The position numbers and the translations under genes are program-made. This document shows positions 27,662-36,379 of a DNA stretch of 40,283 nt, piece after piece (within the stretch, counting starts at the first letter, position 1; each line of letters opens with the position of its first letter). The stretch is from Burkholderiales bacterium RIFCSPHIGHO2_12_FULL_69_20 (GTDB taxonomy: Bacteria > Pseudomonadota > Gammaproteobacteria > Burkholderiales > Burkholderiaceae_C), in assembly GCA_001770815.1 (NCBI GenBank), contig MESD01000004.1, positions 31,986 through 72,268 of the forward strand. Direction: 5' to 3'. Under the pieces are notes generated by a model, which was not told the origin of the DNA, did not search any database, and was given only the letters and a program-made list of their open reading frames with translations.

Positions 27662-29092
27662 TCAGGCCAGGTCCATCACCACCGGCGCCGGCGCCGGCGC
27701 CGGCAGCTGCGGGTCGATCGGGTGTGCCGCAAAGCCGGCGTGGGTGGCGGCCAGTCGGGCCTGCAACTGGGCCAGGGTGTCCAGCGTCTGGCGATGGGCG
27801 CCCAGCCAGGCGTCGGCCAGCGTGGGCGGCAGCCACAGCCGCTGGGCCAGCCGGCCGGCCAGGGCGTCGTGCGCGGCAGCCACCTCGGCCCGCGCCGCCT
27901 CGGCGCGCCGGGCCACCGCCTCCACCTGCGCCAGCCGCGCGGCCACGTGCACGGGGCTGAAGTGGCGGCGCTGCTGCGCTTCCAGCGTGCTGGCCACGAA
28001 GCGCAGCATGCCGTTGTCCGACCCGCCCTCGGCCGGCGCGCCGCCCAGGTTGCGTGCCAATGACAGCTTGCCGGCGTCGTGGTCGGCAGGGCTGCCTTCT
28101 TCGGCGGGCAGGCGCTGCTCGATGTCGAGCTGCTTCTCGAACGCGGTCACCGCATGGTCCAGCCAGGTCAGCGGTTGCGGCACGGCCTGCGCCAGCTGCT
28201 CGGTGACCCAGCCCGCCACCTGCGGCAGGGCCTCGAGGTCGGCGCAGACCACGTAGGGCGCCAGCCACAGGTCCAGCGCATCCAGCGCGGCGCGGCCTTC
28301 GGTGGCGGCGGCGCAACGCATCAGCGCCACCAGCTGGCGCCAGCGGCGGTCGGACACGGTCAGTCCCAGGCGCGCCACCTCGGCGCGCAGCGCGGTCAGC
28401 GCGGCCAGCGCCTCGTCGCCCAACTGCACGCGGGCGCTGGCGGCGCGCACGGCCTCGCGCTCGGCGGTGGTGATCGGCGCGGGCCGCTGCGGCGCCGGGC
28501 GGTCGTCCAACTGCAGCAGCGCGGCAAAGGCGGCATCGCCCACCGGTGCCACCGGCACGCGCAGCAGGAAGCGGTCGTGGAAGGCCTGCAGCGATTCGTC
28601 GGCAGGCGGCTCGTTGCTGGCACCGATCACGCTGACCAGCGGCGTGGCCAGGCGGCCGGCGCCGTTGTCGAACTCGCGCTCGTTGAGCAGGGTCAGCAGC
28701 GCGTTGAGGATCGCCGAGTTGGCCTTGAACACCTCGTCGAGGAAGGCGATGCCGGCGGTGGGCAGGTAGCCGTCGATCAGGCGCTCGTAGCGGTCGTCTT
28801 CCAGCGCCTTCAGCGACAGCGGACCGAACAACTCTTCGGGCGTGGAGAAGCGGGTGAGCAGGCGCTCGAAGTAGCGTGCGCCGTCGAAGGCGCGGTGCAG
28901 CCGCCGCGCCAGCTCGCTCTTGGCGGTGCCGGGCGGGCCGATCAGCAGCACATGCTCGCCGGCCAGCGCGGCCAGCAGCAGCAGGCGCACGGCGGTGTCG
29001 CGCTCCAGCAGGCCGTGCTCCAGCACCTGCAGGTGGGCGTTCAGGCGGGGCCGCAGGATGTGCAGCGTGGGGTCGTTGGTTTCACGGTCCAT
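27662..29092 (-). CDS. ravA: MoxR-family AAA+ ATPase, RavA-like
   Basis: A 476-residue AAA+ ATPase. It has Walker A GPPGTAKS, Walker B with IAFLDEVFKAN, sensor 1 VIGASNEPP, and an Arg-finger/sensor-2 region around AFHDRFLLRVPV. A C-terminal extension includes a LARA-like segment (residues about 330-400) before a coiled region of Ala/Arg/Gln. MoxR proteins act as chaperones that help assemble or insert cofactors into metal enzymes, with VWA partners. ATG 29092 is directly followed by MDRETNDPTLHILRPRL. The divergent neighbour is the tungstate importer and aldehyde oxidoreductase operon. This suggests, but does not prove, a role in maturing that enzyme. Confidence 0.9.
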   Translation of the reverse strand: MDRETNDPTLHILRPRLNAHLQVLEHGLLERDTAVRLLLLAALAGEHVLLIGPPGTAKSELARRLHRAFDGARYFERLLTRFSTPEELFGPLSLKALEDDRYERLIDGYLPTAGIAFLDEVFKANSAILNALLTLLNEREFDNGAGRLATPLVSVIGASNEPPADESLQAFHDRFLLRVPVAPVGDAAFAALLQLDDRPAPQRPAPITTAEREAVRAASARVQLGDEALAALTALRAEVARLGLTVSDRRWRQLVALMRCAAATEGRAALDALDLWLAPYVVCADLEALPQVAGWVTEQLAQAVPQPLTWLDHAVTAFEKQLDIEQRLPAEEGSPADHDAGKLSLARNLGGAPAEGGSDNGMLRFVASTLEAQQRRHFSPVHVAARLAQVEAVARRAEAARAEVAAAHDALAGRLAQRLWLPPTLADAWLGAHRQTLDTLAQLQARLAATHAGFAAHPIDPQLPAPAPAPVVMDLA

Positions 29093-29198
29093 GGCGCGGA
29101 TTGTGGCCAGAACCGCTGCGCCCGCCACGCCGGCTGGATCAAGCCGGGGGCATTGGTGCGCCGTCGCAACTGCCGGCCGGGGCTGGTGCCTGCAGGTT

Positions 29199-29219
29199 GC
29201 TGTGCCACGGTGGCACAGC
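29199..29219. promoter_or_regulatory. Perfect 21 bp palindrome in the ravA/tupB divergent gap
   Basis: Arms GCTGTGCCAC (29199-29208) and GTGGCACAGC (29210-29219) surround a single central G. With only one spacer base it cannot be a stable hairpin, so a DNA operator for a dimeric regulator is more likely. It lies 107 bases from ravA and 134 from tupB and could control both directions. It does not resemble the ModE box. A second smaller palindrome (CGCGCA, 3-base spacer, TGCGCG) follows at 29221-29235. I see nothing else in this 260-base gap. Confidence 0.6.
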
Positions 29220-29352
29220 CCGCGCATCGTGCGCGTCGGCCGGCACGAACCTATGCACGCCGTTGCCTATCGCGCGCCGGGGCGCCAGCGGCAAGAATCG
29301 CGGCCCGACCGACCGATCCACCACGCCACCCGGTTGCCACGCTCAGGTTCCC

Positions 29353-30074
29353 ATGGACGCATTCACCCAAAGCTTCGGCCTTGCGCTGAGCCTCATCGCC
29401 CAGGCCGATGCCACGCTGTGGCACATCGTCGGGCTGTCGCTGCGGGTCAGCGGCACCGCCTGCGCGCTGGGCGCGGGCATCGGTCTGCTGCTGGGGGCCT
29501 GGCTGGCGGTGGCGCGATTCCGCGGCCAGGCGGTGGTGGTGGGCGCGCTCAACACGCTGCTGGCGCTGCCCTCGGTGGTGGTGGGGCTGATGGTCTACCT
29601 GCTGCTGTCGCGCACCGGCCCGCTGGGCAGCTGGGGCATCCTGTTCACGCCCACGGCCATGGTCATCGCACAAAGCATTCTGGTGGTGCCGCTGATCGCC
29701 GCACTGGCGCGCCAGCTGGTGGTCGACGCACTGCGCGAGGGTGGCGACGAGCTGGCCGCGATGGGGGCAGGCCGGCTGTTGTCGGCGCTGCTGCTGCTGG
29801 CGCACGAGCGGCTGGCGGTGCTGACCGTGCTGCTCACCGCTTTCGGCCGCGCGGTGGCCGAGGTGGGCGCGGTGATGATCGTCGGCGGCAACATCGATGG
29901 CGTCACCCGGGTGATGACCACCGCCATCGCGCTGGAGACCAGCAAGGGCGACCTGCCGCTGGCGCTGGCGCTGGGGCTGCTGCTGCTGGGCGTGGTGGCG
30001 CTGATCAATCTGGCGGTGGGATTGACGCAGCGCCGCGGCGCGGCCGGCCCGCGCCTGGCGGGCGGGCTGGCCGG

Positions 30075-30078
<4 letters not shown>
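29353..30078 (+). CDS. tupB: Tungstate ABC transporter permease TupB
   Basis: A 241-residue permease with about five to six helices. A central segment reads GAGRLLSALLLLAHERLAVLTVLLTAFGRAVAEVGAVMIVGGNIDGVTRVMTTAI, the signature region of TupB/WtpB-type tungstate permeases. It would form a homodimeric channel for WO4(2-), driven by TupC. ATG 29353 begins MDAFTQSFGLALSLI; only a weak AGG precedes it. It is first in the order tupB-tupC-tupA, unlike the more frequent A-B-C order. The stop overlaps the tupC start by ATGA. Confidence 0.9.
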
Positions 30079-30829
<751 letters not shown>

Positions 30830-30839
<10 letters not shown>

Positions 30840-31699
30840 ACAAACGCCACTGGCTTCGTCGTGCACTCAACCTGGTGCTGGCAGCCACTTCGCTGGCCGG
30901 GGCCGGCAGCGCGCTGGCGCAAGCCAATTTCATCGTGATGGCCTCGACCACCTCCACCGAGCAGTCGGGCCTGTTCGCCCACCTGCTGCCGGTCTTCAAG
31001 GCCGCCACCGGTACCGAGGTGCGGGTGGTGGCGCTGGGCACCGGCCAGGCGCTGGACATGGGCCGCCGCGGCGATGCCGACATCGTCTTTGTGCACGACC
31101 AGACGGCCGAGCAGAAGTTCGTCGCCGACGGCTGGGGCCTCAAGCGCCTGCCGGTGATGTACAACGATTTCGTGCTGATCGGCCCCGCTGCCGACCCGGC
31201 CAAGACCCGCGGCAAGGACATCACCGTGGCGCTGCAGAAGGTGGCGGCCGCGGGCGCGCCGTTCATCTCACGCGGCGACAAGAGCGGCACCCACGCCGCC
31301 GAGCTGCGTTACTGGAAGGCCGCCGGCACCGACATCGCCGCCGCCAAGCCCGCCGGCGAAACACCGAACGCCGGCCGGCCGGCCGGCTACAAAGAATGCG
31401 GTTGCGGCATGGGCCCGGCGCTGAACATCGCCTCGTCCACCGGCGCCTATGTGCTGGCCGACCGCGGCACCTGGCTGAACTTCAAGAACCGAGGTGACCT
31501 GGCGGTGCTGGTCGAAGGCGATACGCGGCTGTTCAACCAGTACGGCGTGATGGTCGTCAACCCCGCCAGGCACCCGCATGTGAAGCGGGCGCTGGCCCAG
31601 GGCTTTGCCGACTGGGTGGTGTCGCCGGCCGGCCAGGCAGCGATCGCCAGCTACAAGATCGGCGGCGAGCCGTTGTTCTTCCCCAACGCCGGCCAGTAA
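30830..31699 (+). CDS. tupA: Tungstate-binding periplasmic protein TupA
   Basis: A 289-residue binding protein. After a Sec-type signal ending about SALAQA, the mature protein opens FIVMASTTSTEQSGLFAHLLPVF; the STTS segment corresponds to the TTTS oxyanion-binding motif of TupA. Further family features are GTGQALDMGRRGDADIVFVHD, YNDFVLIGP, and FISRGDKSGTHAAEL, where Arg and Ser are expected to contact tungstate. High selectivity for tungstate over molybdate is the family's known trait, matching the tungsten enzyme genes downstream. A Gly/Cys-rich stretch (YKECGCGMG) is a small oddity. A GGAG-like AGGGAGAA precedes the ATG. Confidence 0.92.
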
Positions 31700-31705
31700 G
31701 GCCGC

Positions 31706-31724
31706 GCCGGCCGTTGAGGCCGGC
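31706..31724 (+). terminator. Hairpin after tupA
   Basis: 7 bp arms GCCGGCC (31706-31712) and GGCCGGC (31718-31724) with a 5-base loop begin 6 bases past the tupA stop. No T-tract follows, so it would pause or stabilise mRNA rather than terminate strongly, leaving tup-aor read-through possible. Confidence 0.4.
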
Positions 31725-31727
31725 CAA

Positions 31728-31742
31728 TGAGAGTGATTCTCA
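31728..31742. promoter_or_regulatory. Fur-box-like inverted repeat upstream of aorA
   Basis: TGAGAGT-G-ATTCTCA matches the 7-1-7 Fur core (TGATAAT-n-ATTATCA) at 11 of 14 positions. It is AT-rich compared with its surroundings and lies 175 bases before the aorA start. Iron control would make sense for an operon whose products carry many Fe-S clusters. Confidence 0.4.
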
Positions 31743-31797
31743 GGTGGATGGCGGGTTCGTCTCAGGCTGGAACAGCCGGGCCGATCTCCCCACCCGG

Positions 31798-31815
31798 CCT
31801 AGGGTATCGCCTAGG
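31798..31815. promoter_or_regulatory. Paired CCTAGG sites upstream of aorA
   Basis: CCTAGG occurs at 31798-31803 and again at 31810-31815, a 12-base period, close to one helical turn. Each is itself palindromic and CTAG is generally rare in such genomes, so the pair may be a regulator site. The downstream leader also has a 7 bp hairpin (CCCGCGC 31859-31865 with GCGCGGG 31871-31877) between it and the aorA ribosome-binding site. Confidence 0.35.
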
Positions 31816-31916
31816 TTCTCGCGGATGGCCGCTATGAAGATGATTGCATAAGCCAAAGCCCGCGCACGGCGCGCGGGTGGGTGTCTCAACCTTTCGACCC
31901 CGCGGAGAAGAACGCC

Positions 31917-32390
31917 ATGCAGAAAAGCCTGCACATCAACCCGGAGAAATGCACCGGGTGCCTGCAATGCGAGATGGCCTGTTCCTTTGAGAACTACGGC
32001 ACCTACGCGCCGGCCAAGTCACGCATCAAGGTGTTCGACTTCCACCACACGGGCCGCAAGGTGCCCTACACCTGCACCCAGTGCGACGAGGCCTGGTGCC
32101 TGCACGCCTGCCCGGTGGAGGCCATCACGGTCGACAAGGCCACCGGCGCCAAGGTGGTGAACGAGACCACCTGCGTGGGCTGCAAGGTCTGCACCATCGC
32201 CTGCCCGTTCGGCACCGTCAACTACGTGCAGGAAACCGGCAAGGTGCAGAAGTGCGACCTGTGCGGCGGCGACCCCGCCTGCGCCACTGCCTGCCCCACC
32301 GGCGCGATCACCTACATCGACGCCAACTGGACCGGTCTCAACAAGATGGCGGCCTGGGCTGACAAGCTCGGCAACCAACCCGCCGCCTGA
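31917..32390 (+). CDS. aorA: AorA: four-cluster ferredoxin subunit of tungsten aldehyde oxidoreductase
   Basis: A 157-residue polyferredoxin with 16 cysteines in four groups: CTGCLQCEMAC, CTQCDEAWCLHAC, CVGCKVCTIAC and CDLCGGDPACATAC. This is enough for four [4Fe-4S] clusters, as in HycB/DmsB-type electron-transfer subunits. In Aromatoleum the matching subunit polymerises into the electron-conducting core of AOR filaments. It is cytosolic, with no signal peptide. ATG 31917 has GGAGAAG upstream; an in-frame GTG at 31881 lacks a Shine-Dalgarno and is rejected. The catalytic subunit gene starts 20 bases downstream. Confidence 0.9.
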   Translation: MQKSLHINPEKCTGCLQCEMACSFENYGTYAPAKSRIKVFDFHHTGRKVPYTCTQCDEAWCLHACPVEAITVDKATGAKVVNETTCVGCKVCTIACPFGTVNYVQETGKVQKCDLCGGDPACATACPTGAITYIDANWTGLNKMAAWADKLGNQPAA

Positions 32391-32410
32391 TCGCAACAAG
32401 GAGCCATCAC

Positions 32411-34258
32411 ATGTCCTGGGCAGGAAAAATCCTCCGCGTCAACCTCACCGCCGGCACCGTCACGTCGGAACCCCTCAACATGACCTGGGCCAGGCAGTAC
32501 CTCGGCTCGCGCGGTCTGGCCACCAAGTACCTGGTCGAAGAGATGGACGCCAAGGTCGACCCGCTGTCGGCCGACAACAAGATCATCTGGGCCACCGGCC
32601 CGCTGACCGGCACCATGGCCTCCACCGGCGGCCGCTACACGGTGGTCACCAAGGGCCCGCTGACGGGGGCCATCGCCTGCAGCAACTCGGGCGGCTACTG
32701 GGGCGCCGAGCTGAAGATGGCCGGCTGGGACATGGTCATCTTCGAAGGCCAATCGGCCAAGCCGGTGTACCTGTCGATCAGCGATGACGTGGCCGAGCTG
32801 AAGGACGCCGCCCACCTGTGGGGCAAGAGCGTCTGGGAAACCGAAGAGATCCTCAAGAAGCAGGCGCAGGACCCGCAGGTGCGCGTCAGCTCCATCGGCC
32901 TGGCCGGCGAGAACCAGGTGCTGTACGCCGCCGTGGTGAACGACCTGCACCGCGCGGCCGGCCGCTCGGGCGTGGGCGCGGTGATGGGCAGCAAGAACCT
33001 GAAGGCCATCGCGGTGCGTGGCACCAAGGGCGTGGGCAACATCGCCAACCCCAAGGAGTTCATGCGCGTCACCTTCGAGAAGAAGAAGATCCTCGCCGAC
33101 AACGCCGTCACCGGCCAGGGCCTGCCGACCTACGGCACCCAGGTGCTGATGAACGTGATCAACGAAGTGGGCGCGCTGCCCACCCGCAACCACCGCGACG
33201 TGCAGTTCGAAGGCGCCAAGGACATCTCGGCCGAGGCGATGGGCACCCCGCGTGAGTCCGACGGCAAACCACAGCTGGTGACCAACCAGGCCTGCTTCGG
33301 CTGCACCATCGCCTGCGGGCGCATCAGCAAGATCGACAAGACGCACTTCTCGGTGGTCAACAAGCCGCAGTACTGGGGCGCCACCGGCGGCCTCGAGTAC
33401 GAAGCGGCCTGGGCGCTGGGCGCGGCCAACGGGGTCAACGACCTCGAGGCCCTGCAGTACGCCAACACCATCTGCAACGAGCAGGGCATGGACCCGATCA
33501 GCTTCGGCACCACGCTCGGCGCGGTGATGGAGCTCTACGAGATGGGCGTCATCACCAAGGAGATGCTCGGCATCGAGGCGCCTTTCGGCTCGGCCAAGGC
33601 GCTGTGCGAACTGGCCGACCTGACGGCCAATGGTCAGGGCTTCGGCAAGGAGATCGCCCAGGGCAGCAAGCGCCTGACGGCCAAGTACGGTCACCCCGAA
33701 CTGAGCATGAGCAGCAAGGGCCAGGAGTTCCCCGCGTACGACGCCCGCGGCATCCAGGGCATGGGCCTGGCCTACGCCACCAGCAACCGCGGTGGCTGCC
33801 ACCTGCGTGCCTACACCGTGGCCTCCGAAGTGATGGGCATCCCGGTCAAGACCGATCCGCTGGTGGCCGAGGGCAAGCCCGAGCTGGTGATGGCCTTCCA
33901 GGATGCCACCGCGGCGTTCGACTCGGCCGGCGTCTGCGTGTTCACCACCTTTGCCTGGGGCCTGGCCGACCTGCAACCGCAGATCGCCGCGGCTTGCGGC
34001 GACGAGTTCACGCTGGAGAACCTGGCGCTGATCGGCGAGCGGGTGTGGAACATGGAGCGCGACTTCAACAACCGCGCCGGCTTCACCGAGAAGGACGATT
34101 CGCTGCCCGCGCGCCTGCTCACCGAAGCCGCCAAGACCGGCCCGGCCAAGGGCCTGGTCAGCAAGCTGCCCGAGATGCTGCCCAAGTACTACGAGGTGCG
34201 TGGCTGGGACAGCGGCGGCCGCCTCAAGCCCGAGACGCGCACCAAGCTGGGCTTGTAA
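32411..34258 (+). CDS. aorB: AorB: tungsten-containing aldehyde ferredoxin oxidoreductase, catalytic subunit
   Basis: A 615-residue enzyme that oxidises aldehydes to carboxylic acids at a tungsten bis-pyranopterin site. The N-terminus MSWAGKILRVNLTAGTV and the segments ATGPLTGTMASTGGRYTVVTKGPLTG and GLAGENQVLYAAVVNDLHRAAGRSGVGAVMGSKNLKAI are classic AOR. The [4Fe-4S] cluster ligands are C295, C298 and C302 (CFGCTIAC) plus C509 (SAGVCVFT). GGLEYE (about 327-332) and GGCHLRAY (His464) correspond to the proposed catalytic Glu and His. It belongs to the bacterial multi-subunit AOR group known from Aromatoleum and Thauera, which also reduces acids at low potential. Codon use is highly biased towards C-ending codons, suggesting strong expression. 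An intrinsic terminator follows 47 bases after the stop. Confidence 0.95.
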   Translation: MSWAGKILRVNLTAGTVTSEPLNMTWARQYLGSRGLATKYLVEEMDAKVDPLSADNKIIWATGPLTGTMASTGGRYTVVTKGPLTGAIACSNSGGYWGAELKMAGWDMVIFEGQSAKPVYLSISDDVAELKDAAHLWGKSVWETEEILKKQAQDPQVRVSSIGLAGENQVLYAAVVNDLHRAAGRSGVGAVMGSKNLKAIAVRGTKGVGNIANPKEFMRVTFEKKKILADNAVTGQGLPTYGTQVLMNVINEVGALPTRNHRDVQFEGAKDISAEAMGTPRESDGKPQLVTNQACFGCTIACGRISKIDKTHFSVVNKPQYWGATGGLEYEAAWALGAANGVNDLEALQYANTICNEQGMDPISFGTTLGAVMELYEMGVITKEMLGIEAPFGSAKALCELADLTANGQGFGKEIAQGSKRLTAKYGHPELSMSSKGQEFPAYDARGIQGMGLAYATSNRGGCHLRAYTVASEVMGIPVKTDPLVAEGKPELVMAFQDATAAFDSAGVCVFTTFAWGLADLQPQIAAACGDEFTLENLALIGERVWNMERDFNNRAGFTEKDDSLPARLLTEAAKTGPAKGLVSKLPEMLPKYYEVRGWDSGGRLKPETRTKLGL

Positions 34259-34305
34259 GTCTGCTGGCCAGCGAGCCCGCAAGGCTAGTCGGCCTGTGTT
34301 GATCC

Positions 34306-34336
34306 CAAGGCGGTTTTCGAACCGCCTTGTCTTTTT
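34306..34336 (+). terminator. Strong intrinsic terminator between aorB and aorC
   Basis: A perfect 10 bp stem, CAAGGCGGTT (34306-34315) with AACCGCCTTG (34320-34329), closes a TTCG tetraloop and is followed by TCTTTTT (34330-34336). It is the best terminator in the window, yet it lies inside the aor operon, only 15 bases before the aorC start codon, with no obvious promoter after it. Partial read-through would give more aorAB than aorC message. Confidence 0.85.
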
Positions 34337-34351
34337 CAGAGAGTCATCGCC

Positions 34352-35752
34352 ATGAAGCACGTGATCCTGGGCGCCGGCCCTGCCGGCGTGATCGCCGCCG
34401 AAACCATCCGCAAGCACGCCCCGAACGATGAGATCGTGATCATCGGCGACGAGCCGGAGGCGCCGTACTCGCGCATGGCCATCCCCTACCTGCTGATTGG
34501 CAAGGTGGGCGAGGAAGGCACGCACCTGCGGCATGGCGCCGACCACTTCGGCAAGTTGCGCATCACCTTGCAGCGCGGGCGCGCCCAGTCGGTCGACATC
34601 GGCCAGCGTTGCGTGGTGCTGGCCGATGGCAGCCGGGTGGCCTTCGACAAGCTGCTGATCGCCACCGGCTCGTCGCCCGCGTCGCCGCCGGTGCCCGGCA
34701 TCGATGGCCCTGGCGTGCACCCCTGCTGGACCCTGGCCGACGCACGCGCCATCATGGCGCTGGCCCAGCCCGGCGCGCGGGTGCTGCAGATGGGCGCCGG
34801 CTTCATCGGCTGCATCATCATGGAATCGCTGGCGATGCGCGGTGTGAAACTGAGCGTGGTTGAGATGGGCGACCGCATGGTGCCGCGCATGATGGGCCCC
34901 ACCGCCGGCGGCATGATCAAGGACTGGTGCGAGAAGAAGGGCGTGACCGTCTACACCGGCGCGCGGGTCGACGCGATCGAGCGGCCGTCAGACGCCCGCG
35001 CGGCACCGCCCGCCGCCGCACCGGCGCCCGAGCCCGGCCTGCTGACCAAGCTGGCGCAGGTCGTGGGCCTGGCCTCGCCGCCCGCACCACCGGCCGCTGC
35101 GCCGGCCCCGGTGGCCGCCAGCACCGCGCCGATGACCGTGCGCCTGTCCACCGGCCAGCGCCTGGAGGCCGATCTGGTGATCAGCGCCACCGGCGTCAAG
35201 CCCAACATCGGCTTCCTCGAGACCTCGGGCATCCGCTGCCTGGTCGGTGTGCTGACCGACGAGCACCTGCAGACCAACGTGCCGGGCATCTACGCCGCCG
35301 GCGACTGCGCCGAGGCCTTCGACAAGGTCAGCGGCCAGACCATCGTCAGCGCCATCCAGCCCAATGCGGCCGAGCAGGCGCGCGTGGCCGCGCTCAACAT
35401 GGCCGGGCAGGCGGCCGAGCTGAAGGGCGTCACGCAGATCAACGTGCTCGACACGCTGGGCATGATCTCGGCCAGCTTCGGCAACTGGCAGGGCGTGCCC
35501 GGCGGCGAGCACACCGAGCTGGCCGACCGCGCCGCGGGCAAGCTGCTGAGCCTGCAGTTCAGCGGCGACAAGCTGATCGGCTGCAACGCCATCGGCTGGA
35601 CCGAGCACGTGGGCGTGATGCGCGGCCTGGTCGAAGGCGAAGTGCGGCTGAGCCCCGAGTGGAAGCAGCGCCTGATGAACGACCCCACGCTGCTGATGGA
35701 AGCCTACCTGGCCAACGCGCAGGGCCAGCAGGCCATGGCGCATGTGCGGTGA
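34352..35752 (+). CDS. aorC: AorC: FAD-dependent NAD-linked oxidoreductase subunit
   Basis: A 466-residue flavoprotein of the NADH oxidase/rubredoxin reductase fold. It has the FAD motif GAGPAG (7-12), the second nucleotide fold GAGFIG (148-153), and the conserved C-terminal GIYAAGDCAEAFD. In the Aromatoleum enzyme this subunit caps the AorAB polymer and passes electrons to NAD+ or accepts them. Unusually, residues about 213-260 are an Ala/Pro-rich insert with a short amphipathic helix (GLLTKLAQVVGLAS) in the middle, placed in the NADH domain. ATG 34352 follows the terminator closely; AGAGAG provides a weak Shine-Dalgarno. A C-terminal domain of about 110 residues completes the protein. Confidence 0.9.
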   Translation: MKHVILGAGPAGVIAAETIRKHAPNDEIVIIGDEPEAPYSRMAIPYLLIGKVGEEGTHLRHGADHFGKLRITLQRGRAQSVDIGQRCVVLADGSRVAFDKLLIATGSSPASPPVPGIDGPGVHPCWTLADARAIMALAQPGARVLQMGAGFIGCIIMESLAMRGVKLSVVEMGDRMVPRMMGPTAGGMIKDWCEKKGVTVYTGARVDAIERPSDARAAPPAAAPAPEPGLLTKLAQVVGLASPPAPPAAAPAPVAASTAPMTVRLSTGQRLEADLVISATGVKPNIGFLETSGIRCLVGVLTDEHLQTNVPGIYAAGDCAEAFDKVSGQTIVSAIQPNAAEQARVAALNMAGQAAELKGVTQINVLDTLGMISASFGNWQGVPGGEHTELADRAAGKLLSLQFSGDKLIGCNAIGWTEHVGVMRGLVEGEVRLSPEWKQRLMNDPTLLMEAYLANAQGQQAMAHVR

Positions 35753-35780
35753 AGGCGCTTCGGGTAGCCTTGCGCCGGCC

Positions 35781-36035
35781 ATGAACATCACCTTCAAGCT
35801 CTACGCCAGCCTCACCGAGTACCTGCCGGCCGAGGCGCGGCGCAGCAACCGCGTCGAACTCGACATTCCGGCCGAAACCACCATCGCCCAGATCGTCGAG
35901 CCCTATGGCATGCCGCCCAAGCTGGTGCACCTGGTGCTGGTCAACGGCGTGTTCATCGCCCCCGAAGACCGCGCCACGCGCACGCTGGTCGAAGGCGACG
36001 TGCTGGCCATCTGGCCACCGATCGCCGGCGGTTGA
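35781..36035 (+). CDS. aorD: MoaD/ThiS-family sulfur carrier protein of the aor operon
   Basis: An 84-residue ubiquitin-fold protein ending in the Gly-Gly (PPIAGG) needed for adenylation and thiocarboxylate formation by a MoeB/ThiF enzyme. The core reads MNITFKLYASLTEYLP, then LVLVNGVFIAPEDRATRTLVEGDVLAIWPP, typical of MoaD. Inside an AOR operon it is likely a dedicated sulfur donor for the tungstopterin dithiolene. MoaE and MoeB partners are not in the window. ATG 35781 lies 28 bases after aorC. Confidence 0.9.
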   Translation: MNITFKLYASLTEYLPAEARRSNRVELDIPAETTIAQIVEPYGMPPKLVHLVLVNGVFIAPEDRATRTLVEGDVLAIWPPIAGG

Positions 36036-36048
36036 TCCGGGGACTGCG

Positions 36049-36351
36049 ATGCAGGGCCATTACGACGCCGAATTCACCCGCCAGCAAGGCTGCACCGAGG
36101 CCGAGTGGCTGGGCTGGCTGCCCGGCGCGGTGCGCGACCACGCCTTGAGCCTGCCGGCGCCCGGCCAGGCGCGGGTGCAGATCGGCAATGGTGTGCTGCA
36201 ACTGCACTGGGCGGTGCTGCCGCCGCTGCGCATCGCACTGATGCGCATGCCGCGGCTGACGATGCACTACCGCTTCGACGGCGTGGGTGAGGCCGAACGG
36301 CAGGTCTTCATGAAGTACTTCGACCTGTACATGCAGCGCGGCGGCGGCTGA
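36049..36351 (+). CDS. Small conserved-looking protein of unknown function, last gene of aor operon
   Basis: A 100-residue protein starting at ATG 36049, 13 bases after the MoaD-like gene and so almost surely co-transcribed. It has no signal peptide, no membrane segment and a single Cys (residue 15). A predicted beta-rich middle (ARVQIGNGVLQLHWAVLPPLRIALMRMPRLTMHYRFDGV) is followed by a C-terminal helix FMKYFDLYMQRGGG. I do not recognise a named family, though the ending looks like that of small Burkholderiales hypothetical proteins. From its place it may help cofactor insertion or AOR assembly. That is inference only. Confidence 0.75.
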   Translation: MQGHYDAEFTRQQGCTEAEWLGWLPGAVRDHALSLPAPGQARVQIGNGVLQLHWAVLPPLRIALMRMPRLTMHYRFDGVGEAERQVFMKYFDLYMQRGGG

Positions 36352-36379
36352 GCACCGGCGCGCGCGCTGGCGGCGCGGA

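Noticed and set aside
29093-29352. Molybdenum/tungsten cofactor riboswitch in front of tupB
   Set aside because: The only strong symmetry is a palindrome with a 1-base centre. I see no multi-stem RNA architecture like the Moco/Tuco motif.
31820-31850. Sigma-54 promoter before aorA (TGGCC ... TTGCA)
   Set aside because: The GG and GC elements are 17 bases apart instead of 10, which does not fit a -24/-12 promoter.
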